DNA of 64,000 nt, from the NCBI GenBank assembly GCA_903828515.1, contig CAIKMD010000003.1, positions 1-64,000 on the forward strand, given 5' to 3'. This stretch comes from an uncultured Rhodospirillales bacterium (GTDB lineage: Bacteria; Pseudomonadota; Alphaproteobacteria; ATCC43930; CGMCC-115725). This document shows positions 55,738-64,000 of the stretch, piece by piece (within the stretch, counting starts at the first letter, position 1; every line of letters begins with the position of its first letter). The notes under the pieces are model-generated. The model did not search any database. It was not told where the DNA came from and saw nothing but the letters and a program-made list of their open reading frames with translations. A program made the position numbers and the translations under genes.

Positions 55738-56709
55738 ATGCCCCGTGACGGCCATTCCCATCCAACGCTCGAGCGCCGTCCGGCCAGTCGGTCCTGGGCG
55801 AAAGACGCAGCCGTCGCGCTGAGCTTTCGGGCGAGCCGCGCGCTGGTCCGGCAACCCTTCGGCGACAATCTCAAACAGATTCTCTGGCGCCGGATCGTCC
55901 GGCCCTATATCGGCTGGCGCCCCTATCAGTCGCGCGCCATGACCGTGTTCGGCGCGCAGTTCGACTGCACGCTCAAAGATTACATCCAGCAGATGCTGCT
56001 CTATTTCGGCGTCTGGGAACCCAACATCACCGGCTTCATCGCCTCGCGCCTGCGCGAGGGCGACTGCTTCGTCGATGTCGGTTCCAACATCGGCTACTAC
56101 GCCGTCCTCGCCTCGCGCCTGGTCGGCCCGGCCGGCAAAGTCGTCGCGATCGAGGCCTCGCCGTGGATCTATGCCACGCTCCGCCGCCACATCGACATCA
56201 ACGGCTGCACCAATATCCGTGCCTTGAACATCGCGGCATCCGATCACCAGGGCATGATGCGGCTGTTCAGCGGGCCGGATCACAATTGCGGCATGACATC
56301 GACCTTGCCCTCGCGCGGGCTCGATTTCGAATGCGAGGTCATGGCCGACCGGTTGGACGCGATCCTGTCGCCGACGGAAATGCAATCGGCCCGTCTGGTC
56401 AAAATCGACGTGGAAGGCGCCGAGGCGCCGGTGCTCGACACGATCGTCGAAACCATCGGACGCTATTTCGCCGATGTCGAATTCATCGTTGAGATCAACC
56501 AGCCCGAACTCTGTCATTTCGGCGTGACGGCGCAGACCATCATCGACCGCTTTGCCGCGATCGGGTTCAACGCCTATCTGTTGAACAACGACTATGCGCC
56601 GGCGGCCTATTGGCGGCGCGTGCCCCGCGCCCGGCCGATCCGCGTCTATCGACTCACCGAAGAACTGTCCGACGTGGTGTTCAGCCGCCGCGACGCGGAG
56701 ACGCTTTAG
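55738..56709 (+). CDS. FkbM family methyltransferase
   Basis: The 323-residue protein has CFVDVGSNIGYYAVLASRLVGPAGKVVAIEASPWIYATLRRH, then DRLDAILSPTEMQSARLVKIDVEGAEAPVLDTIVETI, the FkbM layout. ATG 55738 with GGAGAGA upstream is preferred over a TTG at 55699. It is a second FkbM enzyme beside the one in the glycan block (8097), but it has no glycan genes around it. The substrate is unknown. It ends 4 bp before the convergent CmcJ-like gene. Confidence 0.88.
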   Translation: MPRDGHSHPTLERRPASRSWAKDAAVALSFRASRALVRQPFGDNLKQILWRRIVRPYIGWRPYQSRAMTVFGAQFDCTLKDYIQQMLLYFGVWEPNITGFIASRLREGDCFVDVGSNIGYYAVLASRLVGPAGKVVAIEASPWIYATLRRHIDINGCTNIRALNIAASDHQGMMRLFSGPDHNCGMTSTLPSRGLDFECEVMADRLDAILSPTEMQSARLVKIDVEGAEAPVLDTIVETIGRYFADVEFIVEINQPELCHFGVTAQTIIDRFAAIGFNAYLLNNDYAPAAYWRRVPRARPIRVYRLTEELSDVVFSRRDAETL

Positions 56710-56712
56710 TCT

Positions 56713-57546
56713 TCAGAAAAACGCCAGCGTGCGGATCTCGATGCTTTCGCGCGGCCTTGCATTGGGCGGCGCGGATTCCAGATCGAACGCGCTATGCGCG
56801 GTCCAGCGCGCGCGGCCGTCGGTCGCCGAATCGAACACCTTGAACACCAGGGCTTCGTCGCGGCGCATGCGCGGAAACCAGTACCAGCGATGCGCCGGAT
56901 TATAGGTGATCGCATAGGTCTGGCCGACGCGATTGGGATAGCGCCGTTCGGAGATGACGAAATCCTTGGGATCAACGGTTGCCGCATCGCAGATCGCGAG
57001 CGGAAACGTCTCGACCGGATAACGGATCGGGCGCCAGACCTGCACGATCGCGAAACGCCGCTGTAACAGCGTGTCGGCTTCCTGCGGCAGGAGATCCTTC
57101 ACCCGCTGCGGGCCCGACCATTCGGTGTAGTCGTTATGAACCCGGCGCACGACCTCGCGAATCTTCTTCGCCTCGCGCATTTCGTCGTCGGCGGTACGCA
57201 GCGTGTGATCGAACACCACAACCCGCGAGGCGCCCGTCTCGGCTTTGATCAGCGCTTCCATTTCCGGATAGTAGACGCGCGCGATTTCGTCTTCGTCGAA
57301 GAAATCGTTCATCCGCGTGTCGTGGCCGATGAAGTGGAAACCGTTGCGCTCCAGCTTCATGCGATCGGCGACCGGCCGGCCGTTATGGATCGCGACGCGA
57401 TGCGGATCGTAGGTCGCGCTGCTGCGTATCTCCGTCGAACCCGGACCGCCGGTGAACGTATAAGGCGTCTCACCGGTATCGAGGTGGTAATTGACCGATG
57501 CCTCGATCGTGTCGAGGGCGGTGTCGGGCTCGGCGAGCTGAACCAT
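56713..57546 (-). CDS. CmcJ/NvfI family (cephem-methoxylase-like) oxidoreductase homologue
   Basis: The 277-residue protein shows the family's order: ASVNYHLDTGETPYTFTGGPGSTE, RMKLERNGFHFIGHDTRMNDFFDEDEIARVYYPEMEALIKAETGASRVVVFDHTLR, VHNDYTEWSGPQRV, FAIVQVWRPIRYPVETFPLAICDAATV, and WYWFPRMRRDEALVFKVFDSA. The HxD of VHNDYT and later His/Arg residues form the Fe/2-oxoglutarate-type core of the CmcJ family. GGAGG sits 5 bp before ATG 57546. The substrate is unknown. It is downstream of the SIMPL gene. Confidence 0.85.
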   Translation of the reverse strand: MVQLAEPDTALDTIEASVNYHLDTGETPYTFTGGPGSTEIRSSATYDPHRVAIHNGRPVADRMKLERNGFHFIGHDTRMNDFFDEDEIARVYYPEMEALIKAETGASRVVVFDHTLRTADDEMREAKKIREVVRRVHNDYTEWSGPQRVKDLLPQEADTLLQRRFAIVQVWRPIRYPVETFPLAICDAATVDPKDFVISERRYPNRVGQTYAITYNPAHRWYWFPRMRRDEALVFKVFDSATDGRARWTAHSAFDLESAPPNARPRESIEIRTLAFF

Positions 57547-57597
57547 GAGAGCCTCCATGATGCTCGGCATCAGGATAATGCGCGGCAACCGGGGCCG

Positions 57598-58311
57598 CTA
57601 GGGCCGCGACGCCAAGACGATATTCGCATCGATCGTGACCGTCACGACAGCCTCGCCCGGTTCGACCACGGGCGACGGCATCGCAGCGGCCGGCGCGGCC
57701 ATCGCCATGGCGCGCATCGGCGGACGTTGCCCTTGCGCGTTGCCGACCTGCAGATCGCGATAGGACGCGACCTTGGTGCCGAGCGTGGCCGCCACGCGAT
57801 CGGCGCGCTGCTTCAGCCGCGCCAGCGCGATGTCGGTCAATTCGTCTTCGACGGATTGCTGGGCCGACGGCGACAGACCCGGCGTCAGGCCGCGAACCAC
57901 CATCCCGCCCGCCTGCAAATCGCCGACCAGCGCAAGCAGCGCCGCGAAGTCCTTGCCCGTCACGGCAACCGATTGACTGCCGCGCCAGCGCGGCGGCGCC
58001 TTATCGGCACGCTCCTGATAGACGCTATAGCCGCCGGACTCGACGGACAGCGCCGGCACGGATTTGATTCGCGACAGGGCGGCGCTCATCCGCCGATTGA
58101 TCTCGGCTTGAACCTTCGTCGGATCGGCATCGCTGGCCTCGGCGGCGAGATCGGCGCGCAACATATCGCGCGGCACCGCGCGTTCCGCATTCTCGGTGAG
58201 GTGCAACACCGTGCCGCCGGCAACCGCGGCGGTGGGGGTTTGCGCCACGGCGGATGCGACGAGCATCCACGATGCCAATGCCAGGGTCGAGATGGTCGCA
58301 GTCCGTGACAT
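57598..58311 (-). CDS. Exported SIMPL (DUF541) domain protein
   Basis: The 237-residue protein has a signal peptide (ISTLALASWMLVASAVA) followed by a SIMPL domain: VLHLTENAERAVPRDMLRADLAAEASDADPTKVQAEINRRMSAAL, GGYSVYQERADKAPPRWRGSQSVAVTGKDFAALLALVGDLQAGG, and DIALARLKQRADRVAATLG. SIMPL proteins such as BP26 are periplasmic or surface-exposed and of uncertain function. Its Ala- and Pro-rich C-terminal linker is variable. It is 205 bp from the divergent OxlT-like gene. Confidence 0.88.
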   Translation of the reverse strand: MSRTATISTLALASWMLVASAVAQTPTAAVAGGTVLHLTENAERAVPRDMLRADLAAEASDADPTKVQAEINRRMSAALSRIKSVPALSVESGGYSVYQERADKAPPRWRGSQSVAVTGKDFAALLALVGDLQAGGMVVRGLTPGLSPSAQQSVEDELTDIALARLKQRADRVAATLGTKVASYRDLQVGNAQGQRPPMRAMAMAAPAAAMPSPVVEPGEAVVTVTIDANIVLASRP

Positions 58312-58517
58312 TCATTCCTCCACGACGGCGCGGCGTTTCGCCTGGGAAACATATTACCGCCAAAATCCATGCCGTGCCTGTCGTCGCGTTGCACCGCAAC
58401 AGAATGTTGGCGCCGGTCTTTTCGCGTCATTTTTCTTGCAAATGACCAGATCGGTTGTTGTACTGCCCCCCAATCGGGCAGCCGGAATGGCTGAGACGCA
58501 ACAAAGATCGGGTGGGG

Positions 58518-59807
58518 ATGATGACTGAGGGCAAATCTTTGGCCAGCGATGGCTACCGGTGGCTTCAGCTTTTGATCGGCATCGTCTGCATGGTGATGAT
58601 CGCCAATCTGCAATATGGCTGGACGCTGTTCGTCGGGCCGCTCGACAGCAAATATCATTGGGGCCGCGCCGGCATTCAGGTCGCCTTCAGCCTGTTCGTC
58701 CTTTGCGAAACATGGCTCGTCCCGGTCGAGGGTTGGTTCGTCGATCGCTTCGGGCCGAAGATCGTCGTCCTGATCGGCGGCATCCTGGTGGCGATCGCCT
58801 GGGTGATGAACGGCTACGCGGATTCGCTCACCATGCTCTATGTCGCGGCGGCGATCGGCGGTGTCGGCGCCGGCGGGGTTTACGGCACCTGCGTCGGCAA
58901 CGCGCTCAAATGGTTCCCCGACCGTCGCGGCCTCGCGGCGGGATTGACCGCCGCCGGATTTGGCGCGGGCTCGGCCGTCACGATCATTCCGATCCAGAAC
59001 ATGATCGCATCGGCCGGCTATGAAGCGACCTTCATCTGGTTCGGTCTCGGGCAAGGGATCGTCGTCGTCGCCCTGGCCCTTTTCCTGTCGGCACCCAGGC
59101 AAGGCCAAGCCCCCGCGGCAGTCGCGAAGCTCGGTCAATCGACCCGCGACTTCACCCCGGTCGAGATGCTCCGCACGCCGGTCTTTTACGTGCTCTATGC
59201 GATGTTCGTCATGGTCGGCACCGGCGGCTTGATGGCGACCGCGCAACTCGCGCCGATCGCCGACGATTTCCAGATCGCCAAAGTATCGGTGAACCTGATC
59301 GGCATCACCCTGCCGGCGCTCACCTTCGCGCTCTCGATCGATCGCATCATGAACGGTTTGACGCGACCATTCTTCGGCTGGATCTCGGATCAGATCGGCC
59401 GCGAGGTCACGATGTTCATCGCCTTCGGCATCGAAGCGGTCGGTATCTGGGCACTGTCCGTCTTCGGCACCAACCCGGTGCTGTTCGTGATCCTGAGCGG
59501 CCTCGTCTTCTTCGCCTGGGGCGAGATCTACAGTCTCTTCCCGTCGACCTGCACCGACACCTATGGCAGCAAATACGCGACGACCAATGCCGGGCTGCTC
59601 TATACGGCCAAGGGTACGGCGGCGTTGCTGGTGCCGTTTGCCAACGTACTCAAGGACGCGACCGGCAGCTGGCACGCCGTGTTCATCGTCGCCGCCGTGT
59701 TGAACGGCCTCGCGGCCGTCATGGCGCTGGGCGTTCTGAAGCCGTTGCGCAACGCGCATAACGCCCGGGAAACCGGCATCGCGACGGCAAAAGTCCGAAC
59801 CGCCTGA
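58518..59807 (+). CDS. MFS carrier, oxalate:formate antiporter-like (OxlT)
   Basis: The 429-residue protein has 12 membrane segments. Landmarks of the OxlT-like group are ANLQYGWTLFVGPLD in TM1, GWFVDRFGPKIVVLIGG in the TM2-3 loop, GTCVGNALKWFPDRRGLAAGLTAAGFGAGSA in TM5, and FGWISDQIGREV. Its neighbour, a formate dehydrogenase, makes exchange of oxalate for formate plausible. Related carriers transport other dicarboxylates, so the substrate is not proven. ATG 58518 is used; ATG 58521 is equally possible. It ends 15 bp from the convergent fdsA stop. Confidence 0.82.
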   Translation: MMTEGKSLASDGYRWLQLLIGIVCMVMIANLQYGWTLFVGPLDSKYHWGRAGIQVAFSLFVLCETWLVPVEGWFVDRFGPKIVVLIGGILVAIAWVMNGYADSLTMLYVAAAIGGVGAGGVYGTCVGNALKWFPDRRGLAAGLTAAGFGAGSAVTIIPIQNMIASAGYEATFIWFGLGQGIVVVALALFLSAPRQGQAPAAVAKLGQSTRDFTPVEMLRTPVFYVLYAMFVMVGTGGLMATAQLAPIADDFQIAKVSVNLIGITLPALTFALSIDRIMNGLTRPFFGWISDQIGREVTMFIAFGIEAVGIWALSVFGTNPVLFVILSGLVFFAWGEIYSLFPSTCTDTYGSKYATTNAGLLYTAKGTAALLVPFANVLKDATGSWHAVFIVAAVLNGLAAVMALGVLKPLRNAHNARETGIATAKVRTA

Positions 59808-59822
59808 TCCGGAGTTGCGGGC

Positions 59823-62594
59823 CTAGCCGACCTTCTCGATCTTCGCCGCGCAGAACTTGAATTCGGGAATTTTCCCGAACGGATCGAGCTGCGGATTGGT
59901 CAGCACGTTGGCCGCGGCCTCGGCAAAACAGAACGGAATGAACACCATGCCCGGCGGGATCGCCGCGTCGGCGCGTGCTTTCAGTTCGATCGCGCCGCGC
60001 CGCGTGGCGACGCGGATCGGATCGCCCGCCTTGGCCCCGAGGCGCCAGAGATCGGACGGCGCGAGGCTCGCCACCGCTTCGGGCTCCAACTCGTCGAGCA
60101 CGCTCGCACGCCTTGTCATCGCACCGGTATGCCAATGCTCGAGCTGGCGCCCGGTCGTCAGCACCATCGGATAGTCGGCGTCGGGCTCTTCCGCCGGCGA
60201 CACCAATCCCACCGGCACGAGTTTCGCGCGGCCGCTCTTGGTCGGGAAACCATCCGCGAAGACGATCTCGTTGCCGGGCTTGTCCTCGGCGTCGCACGGA
60301 TAAGTCACCGAGCTTTCGCGCTCGACGCGATCCCAGGTGATGTTGTCGAGCGACGGCATGCCGCGTTTCATCTCGGCAAAGACGTCGGCGGGACCCGCAT
60401 AATGCCAGTCGAGGCCCATGCGCTTGGCGATGTCCTGGATGATCGTCAGGTCCTGGCGCGTGTCGCCCGGCAGCGGCAGCGCGATACGTCCCATCTGAAC
60501 CTGACGATTGGTATTGGTGACGGTGCCGCTTTTCTCCGGCCACGCCGAGGCCGGCAACACGACGTCGGCATATTTCGCGGTCTCGGTCAGGAAGAGATCC
60601 TGCACCACGAGATGATCGAGCTTGGCCAAAGCCTCGCGCGCGTGCTGCACGTCGGGGTCCGACATCGCGGGGTTCTCGCCCATGATGTACATGCCGTGAA
60701 TCTTATCGTCGTGGATCGCGGTCATGATCTCGACCACGGTCAGCCCGCGCTTCGGGCCGGCGATGCTGCCCCAGATATCGCGATAGATGTCCTGCATATC
60801 GGCCGCTTCGACCGAACGGTAATCGGGGAAGAACATCGGGATAAGGCCCGCATCCGACGCGCCCTGCACGTTGTTCTGACCGCGCAACGGGTGAAGCCCG
60901 GCGCCGCGCCGCCCGACCTGACCGGTGACCATCGCCAGCGCAATCAGGCAACGCGAATTGTCGGTGCCGTGAATGTGCTGCGAAATGCCCATGCCCCAGA
61001 AGATGATCGAGCCTTCCGCCCGCGCATATTTGCGCGCGACAATCTTCAGCGTCTCGGCATCGATGCCGCAGATCGGCGCCATCGCCTCGGGCGTGCGGTC
61101 TTTCAGGCTTTCCTTCAGCGCCTCGAAATTCTCGGTATGCGCCTGGACGTATTGTTTGTCGTGCAGGTCTTCGTAGATGATCGTGTGCAGCATCGCCGAC
61201 AGCATCGCCACGTCGCGGCCGGGCTTGAATTGCAGCATATGCGTGGCGTGGCGCTTCAGCGTCTGGCCGCGCGGGTCCATCACGACGAGCGTGGCGCCGC
61301 GCTTGACCGCCTGTTTCAGATAGGTCGCGGCGACCGGATGATTCTCGGTCGGGTTGGCGCCGATGACGATGATCAGTTCGGCGTCGCGCGCGGCGGTGAA
61401 CGGCGCGGTCACGGCGGCCGAACCAATGCCTTCCATCAATGCCGCCACCGACGAGGCGTGGCAGAGCCGCGTGCAGTGATCGACATTGTTGGTGTGGAAG
61501 CCGGTGCGCACCAGCTTCTGGAAGAGATAGGCCTCTTCGTTCGAGCATTTCGCCGAGCCGAACCCGGCCAGCGCATCGCCGCCTTTTTCGTCGCGAATGC
61601 GCGTCAGCCCCGAGGCCGCGCGATCGAGCGCCTCTTCCCAGGTCGCCTTGCGGAAATGCGTCCACGGATTGCGCGGGTCGATCGATTCGGCATCGTGCTT
61701 GCCGACGCCGTCCTTGCGGATCATCGGCGTCATCAGGCGATCGGCATGGCCGATATAATCGAAACCGAAGCGGCCTTTGACGCAGAGGCGTTGTTCGTTG
61801 GCGGGGCCTTCGCGCCCCTCGACCGCAACGATCTTGTCGTCCTTGATCTGATAGGTGAGCTGACACCCGACCCCGCAATAGGGACAGACGCTGTCGACTT
61901 CCCGATCGTGCGTGGCGCGTGCCTCGCCCTGGGCATCGACCAAAGCCGCCGGCAACAAGGCGCCGGTCGGACAAGCCTGCACGCATTCGCCGCAGCCGAC
62001 GCAGGTGCTGTTGCCCATCGGGTCGTCGAAATCGAACACGATCTTGGCGTCGTGACCGCGCATCGCCATGCCGATCACGTCGTTGACCTGAACCTCGCGG
62101 CAGGCGCGGACGCAAAGATTGCACTGGATGCAGGCATCGAGCTGAACCGCCATCGCCGGATGCGAGCGGTCGGGCGCGGGCTGTTCACGCGCCGGGAACC
62201 GGCTGCTCGCGACGCCCACCGCATCAGCATGTTTCCAGAATTCCGATTGCGGATCGTGCGCGTGCGCGCGTTCGGGTTGGTCGGCGACCAGCAATTCGAA
62301 GACGAGCTTGCGGTTGCTGACCGCGCGTTCGCTGGCGGTTTTGACCTTCATGCCCGGCGTGGGCTTGCGGATGCACGAGGCGGCGAGCACGCGCTCGCCC
62401 TCGACCTCGACCATGCAGGCGCGGCAATTGCCGTCGGGGCGATAGCCGGGCGACGGCTTGAAGCAGAGATGCGGCAGATCGACGTCGTAGCGTTTCGCCG
62501 CGCGCCAGATGGTCTCGCCGGGATTGGCCTCGACCTCGATACCATCGAGGAAGAATTTGATGCCTTCGACCAGAACGCCCGATCCGTCGCTCAT
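59823..62594 (-). CDS. fdsA: NAD-dependent formate dehydrogenase catalytic subunit FdsA
   Basis: The 923-residue protein starts with a [2Fe-2S] domain (LCFKPSPGYRPDGNCRACMVEVEGERVLAASC), then two [4Fe-4S] sites (CIQCNLCVRACREVQ and CVGCGECVQACPTGAL), then CPYCGVGCQLTYQ at the front of the molybdopterin domain. The catalytic residue is Cys in GFGSAKCSNEEAYLFQKLVR, so no selenocysteine is required. It reduces NAD with formate in the cytosol. ATG 62594 is chosen. Its partner fdsB is separated from it by a toxin-antitoxin pair. No fdsC/fdhD or fdsD follows. Confidence 0.94.
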   Translation of the reverse strand: MSDGSGVLVEGIKFFLDGIEVEANPGETIWRAAKRYDVDLPHLCFKPSPGYRPDGNCRACMVEVEGERVLAASCIRKPTPGMKVKTASERAVSNRKLVFELLVADQPERAHAHDPQSEFWKHADAVGVASSRFPAREQPAPDRSHPAMAVQLDACIQCNLCVRACREVQVNDVIGMAMRGHDAKIVFDFDDPMGNSTCVGCGECVQACPTGALLPAALVDAQGEARATHDREVDSVCPYCGVGCQLTYQIKDDKIVAVEGREGPANEQRLCVKGRFGFDYIGHADRLMTPMIRKDGVGKHDAESIDPRNPWTHFRKATWEEALDRAASGLTRIRDEKGGDALAGFGSAKCSNEEAYLFQKLVRTGFHTNNVDHCTRLCHASSVAALMEGIGSAAVTAPFTAARDAELIIVIGANPTENHPVAATYLKQAVKRGATLVVMDPRGQTLKRHATHMLQFKPGRDVAMLSAMLHTIIYEDLHDKQYVQAHTENFEALKESLKDRTPEAMAPICGIDAETLKIVARKYARAEGSIIFWGMGISQHIHGTDNSRCLIALAMVTGQVGRRGAGLHPLRGQNNVQGASDAGLIPMFFPDYRSVEAADMQDIYRDIWGSIAGPKRGLTVVEIMTAIHDDKIHGMYIMGENPAMSDPDVQHAREALAKLDHLVVQDLFLTETAKYADVVLPASAWPEKSGTVTNTNRQVQMGRIALPLPGDTRQDLTIIQDIAKRMGLDWHYAGPADVFAEMKRGMPSLDNITWDRVERESSVTYPCDAEDKPGNEIVFADGFPTKSGRAKLVPVGLVSPAEEPDADYPMVLTTGRQLEHWHTGAMTRRASVLDELEPEAVASLAPSDLWRLGAKAGDPIRVATRRGAIELKARADAAIPPGMVFIPFCFAEAAANVLTNPQLDPFGKIPEFKFCAAKIEKVG

Positions 62595-62613
62595 GACATT
62601 GTCCTGCTTTGCA

Positions 62614-62973
62614 TCAGGCGACCTTTTTACGCCGTGTCCATTGCGCCAACCAGGCGTTGAGCCTTGTCTGCCATCCGGGGCCTTCGGCACGCAGAGCGGC
62701 CACGATCTCCGGATCGAGCCGGATCGTCACCGCGACCTTCTTTCGCTCGGAAACCGGCCGCCCGCGCGAGCGGCGAATCACCTTTGCGATCTCGGCGACC
62801 TGCCCGCGCGACAGCTTTTTCCGCTCGAAGAAAGCATCGGTCAACAATGGCGCGTCGGGGTCCGATCGCGCGGCCTTGGTGATCGCGCGATCTTCCTCCA
62901 CCGAAATCGCTTTCAGGGAGCGAAGCGAACGGCGTTTCGCTTCAGCAGAGGTTTCTTTACTTGCTTTCACCAT
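62614..62973 (-). CDS. brnA: BrnA family antitoxin
   Basis: The 119-residue protein has a C-terminal ribbon-helix-helix-like segment (VSERKKVAVTIRLDPEIVAALRAEGPGWQTRLNAWLAQWTRRKKVA), the mark of BrnA, which neutralises BrnT and represses the pair's promoter. An acidic/charged N-terminal region contacts the toxin. Its ATG lies 17 bp inside the brnT gene and just behind GGAGG, so it is translated with brnT. A GTG one codon later is an alternative start. Confidence 0.88.
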   Translation of the reverse strand: MVKASKETSAEAKRRSLRSLKAISVEEDRAITKAARSDPDAPLLTDAFFERKKLSRGQVAEIAKVIRRSRGRPVSERKKVAVTIRLDPEIVAALRAEGPGWQTRLNAWLAQWTRRKKVA

Positions 62974-63226
62974 ACCTCCGTACCTCGCGACGATTCGCCT
63001 TGCGCAGCCCGATCACGCGAACCTCGTTTTTGCGCCGCGTATAGACGAGCACATGTAGCCGACCACGAATGAAGCCAATGGCGATGAAACGCAATTCGCC
63101 ATAATCCCGCCGCTCATCCACGACGATACTTGCCGTATCCCATTCGAAAGCATCGATCGATTCAAAATCGACCCCGTGTTTTTCGAAATTCGCACGGCGC
63201 TTTTCCTCATCCCAAATTGGCGCCAT
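62957..63226 (-). CDS. brnT: BrnT family ribonuclease toxin
   Basis: The 89-residue protein has the BrnT signature: WDEEKRRANFEKHGVDFESIDAFEW, RRDYGELRFIAIGFIRGRLHVLVYTRR, and VRVIGLRKANRREVRRYGESK. BrnT is a RelE-like RNase whose activity is blocked by BrnA. The GLRKA here replaces the common SARKA. It is first in the brnT-brnA operon, and it lies 87 bp downstream of the fdsB stop with its own promoter-like sequence. Confidence 0.9.
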   Translation of the reverse strand: MAPIWDEEKRRANFEKHGVDFESIDAFEWDTASIVVDERRDYGELRFIAIGFIRGRLHVLVYTRRKNEVRVIGLRKANRREVRRYGESK

Positions 63227-63244
63227 CTAATTTCCGTACATACA

Positions 63245-63273
63245 AAAATAGAACGGGCAACGCTCAATGTCGA
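63245..63273 (-). promoter_or_regulatory. Candidate brnT promoter
   Basis: On the minus strand TCGACA (63268-63273) and TATTTT (63245-63250) are exactly 17 bp apart, close to the sigma-70 consensus. Transcription would start a few bases before the brnT ATG at 63226, on a short leader. It would let the toxin-antitoxin pair be expressed independently of the formate dehydrogenase operon. BrnA autoregulation here would be expected from the family. Confidence 0.5.
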
Positions 63274-63313
63274 GAAGAATACCGGCACCGGTCCCGAGTA
63301 CAGACGATCCGCC

Positions 63314-64000
63314 TTACGACACATCCTTCGGAAAATGTTTCAGCACCATCTTCACCGGATTCATCGCCGCCTGACCCAGGCCGCAGATCGAAGAATCGGT
63401 CATCACCTTGGCCAGCTCGGTCAGCAGTTCGGCGTTCCATGTCCGCTCGGCCATGAGATGCACGGCCTTTTCGGTGCCGACGCGGCACGGCGTGCATTGG
63501 CCGCAGCTTTCGTCCTCGAAGAATTTCAGAAGATTGAGCGCGACGTCGCGCATGTTGTCCTGATCCGACAGCACGACGACCGCAGCCGAGCCGATCAACG
63601 CGCCGTGTTGTTCGAGCGTGCCGAAATCCAGCGGCAGATCGGCCATCGAGGCCGGCAGGATGCCGCCCGAGGCGCCGCCGGGCAGATAACCCTTGAAGAC
63701 ATGGCCGTCGAGCATGCCGTCGCAATATTCGTCGATCAGTTCCCGCACGGTCACGCCGGCCGGCGCCAGTTTCACGCCGGGCGATTTGACCCGGCCCGAG
63801 ACCGAGAAGCTGCGCGGTCCCTTGCGGCCGCGACGACCATGGCTTTCGAACCAGGCCGGACCTTTCTCGACGATGTCGCGCACCCAGAACAAGGTCTCGA
63901 TATTGTTGATGAGCGTGGGCCGTCCGAACAATCCGACCTGCGACGGATAAGGCGGCTTGTGACGCGGCAGGCCGCGTTTTCCCTCGATCGATTCGAGCAT
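63314..64000 (-). CDS. fdsB: NAD-dependent formate dehydrogenase beta subunit FdsB (NuoF-like), N-terminus beyond window
   Basis: About 228 residues are visible, running off the right edge, so the frame's first Met is internal. The last part of the NuoF-like fold is present: KPPYPSQVGLFGRPTLINNIETL, the SLBB-type GVTVRELIDEYCDGMLDGHVFKGYLPGGASGGILPASMADLPLDF, and the [4Fe-4S] site FFEDESCGQCTPCRVGTEKAVHLM...SSICGLGQ with four Cys. It carries FMN and the NAD site in its missing N-terminal half. fdsG should lie further upstream. Confidence 0.93.
   Translation of the reverse strand: MLESIEGKRGLPRHKPPYPSQVGLFGRPTLINNIETLFWVRDIVEKGPAWFESHGRRGRKGPRSFSVSGRVKSPGVKLAPAGVTVRELIDEYCDGMLDGHVFKGYLPGGASGGILPASMADLPLDFGTLEQHGALIGSAAVVVLSDQDNMRDVALNLLKFFEDESCGQCTPCRVGTEKAVHLMAERTWNAELLTELAKVMTDSSICGLGQAAMNPVKMVLKHFPKDVS

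Noticed and set aside
60129-62660. Plus-strand ORF of 843 codons opposite fdsA
   Set aside because: Antisense of a conserved molybdopterin enzyme; no recognisable domain or ribosome site.

Overview
The window is a stretch of high-GC chromosome with dense coding and short gaps. It looks like an alphaproteobacterium, most plausibly Rhodospirillales-like. The support is the CarD / FdxA / S4-domain / SUV3-type helicase group, a complete ccmABCDEFGHI cytochrome c maturation operon next to acnA, a nadA-nadC pair preceded by a NadQ/NrtR-type regulator, and a cytosolic NAD-type formate dehydrogenase (fdsBA). The exact genus cannot be read from the sequence. No rRNA, CRISPR array, transposase or integrase was seen.

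Layout. 1-2911 (minus): a secreted glycine-rich protein of long tandem repeats, broken by an in-frame TAA after the signal peptide region. 3024-3257: AT-rich leader with a palindrome, a pair of REP-like hairpins, and tRNA-Arg(CCT). 3404-8013: an MHS-family transporter, then a minus-strand run terB-fdxA-carD-degenerate phosphatase-nuclease. 8097-16192: a small surface glycan block (two-domain and GT-C glycosyltransferases, GT2, methyltransferases, sugar aminotransferase, epimerase) that also carries greB. 16261-27216: extensin-like lipoprotein, S4 protein and helicase, envelope proteins, htpG, and an aromatic-catabolism-like group (NIPSNAP, amidohydrolase, FAD monooxygenase, solute-binding protein). 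27221-37028: acnA, a probable structured small RNA, and the ccm operon. 37006-38947: an AT-richer insertion between 22-bp direct repeats carrying one GmrSD-like gene. 38955-49155: DoxX, succinyl-CoA:3-ketoacid transferase, pterin dehydratase, UDG-like protein, decarboxylase-type amidohydrolase, RhaD-like bifunctional enzyme, NAD synthesis, DapA-like protein. 49251-59807: pentapeptide-repeat protein, degenerate HtrA-like protein, arfB, solute-binding protein, flavin reductase, HU, dehydrogenase, FkbM methyltransferase, CmcJ-like protein, SIMPL protein and an OxlT-like carrier. 59823-64000: fdsA and the 3' part of fdsB, with a brnT-brnA toxin-antitoxin pair between them.

The strongest candidate for something unusual is 37006-38947. 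A lone fused DUF262 + HNH (GmrSD / type IV restriction-like) gene sits exactly at the 3' end of ccmI, bounded by perfect 22-bp direct repeats that rebuild the ccmI end, with no recombinase inside. Other points of interest are three proteins with enzyme folds that have lost their catalytic residues (a PPP-type phosphatase, an HtrA-like protease and a DapA-family aldolase), a predicted small RNA with C-rich hairpin loops upstream of ccmA, a symmetrical operator over the nadA promoter, and the toxin-antitoxin pair inside the formate dehydrogenase operon.

All functional names come from reading the translated sequence and motifs; no database search was possible.
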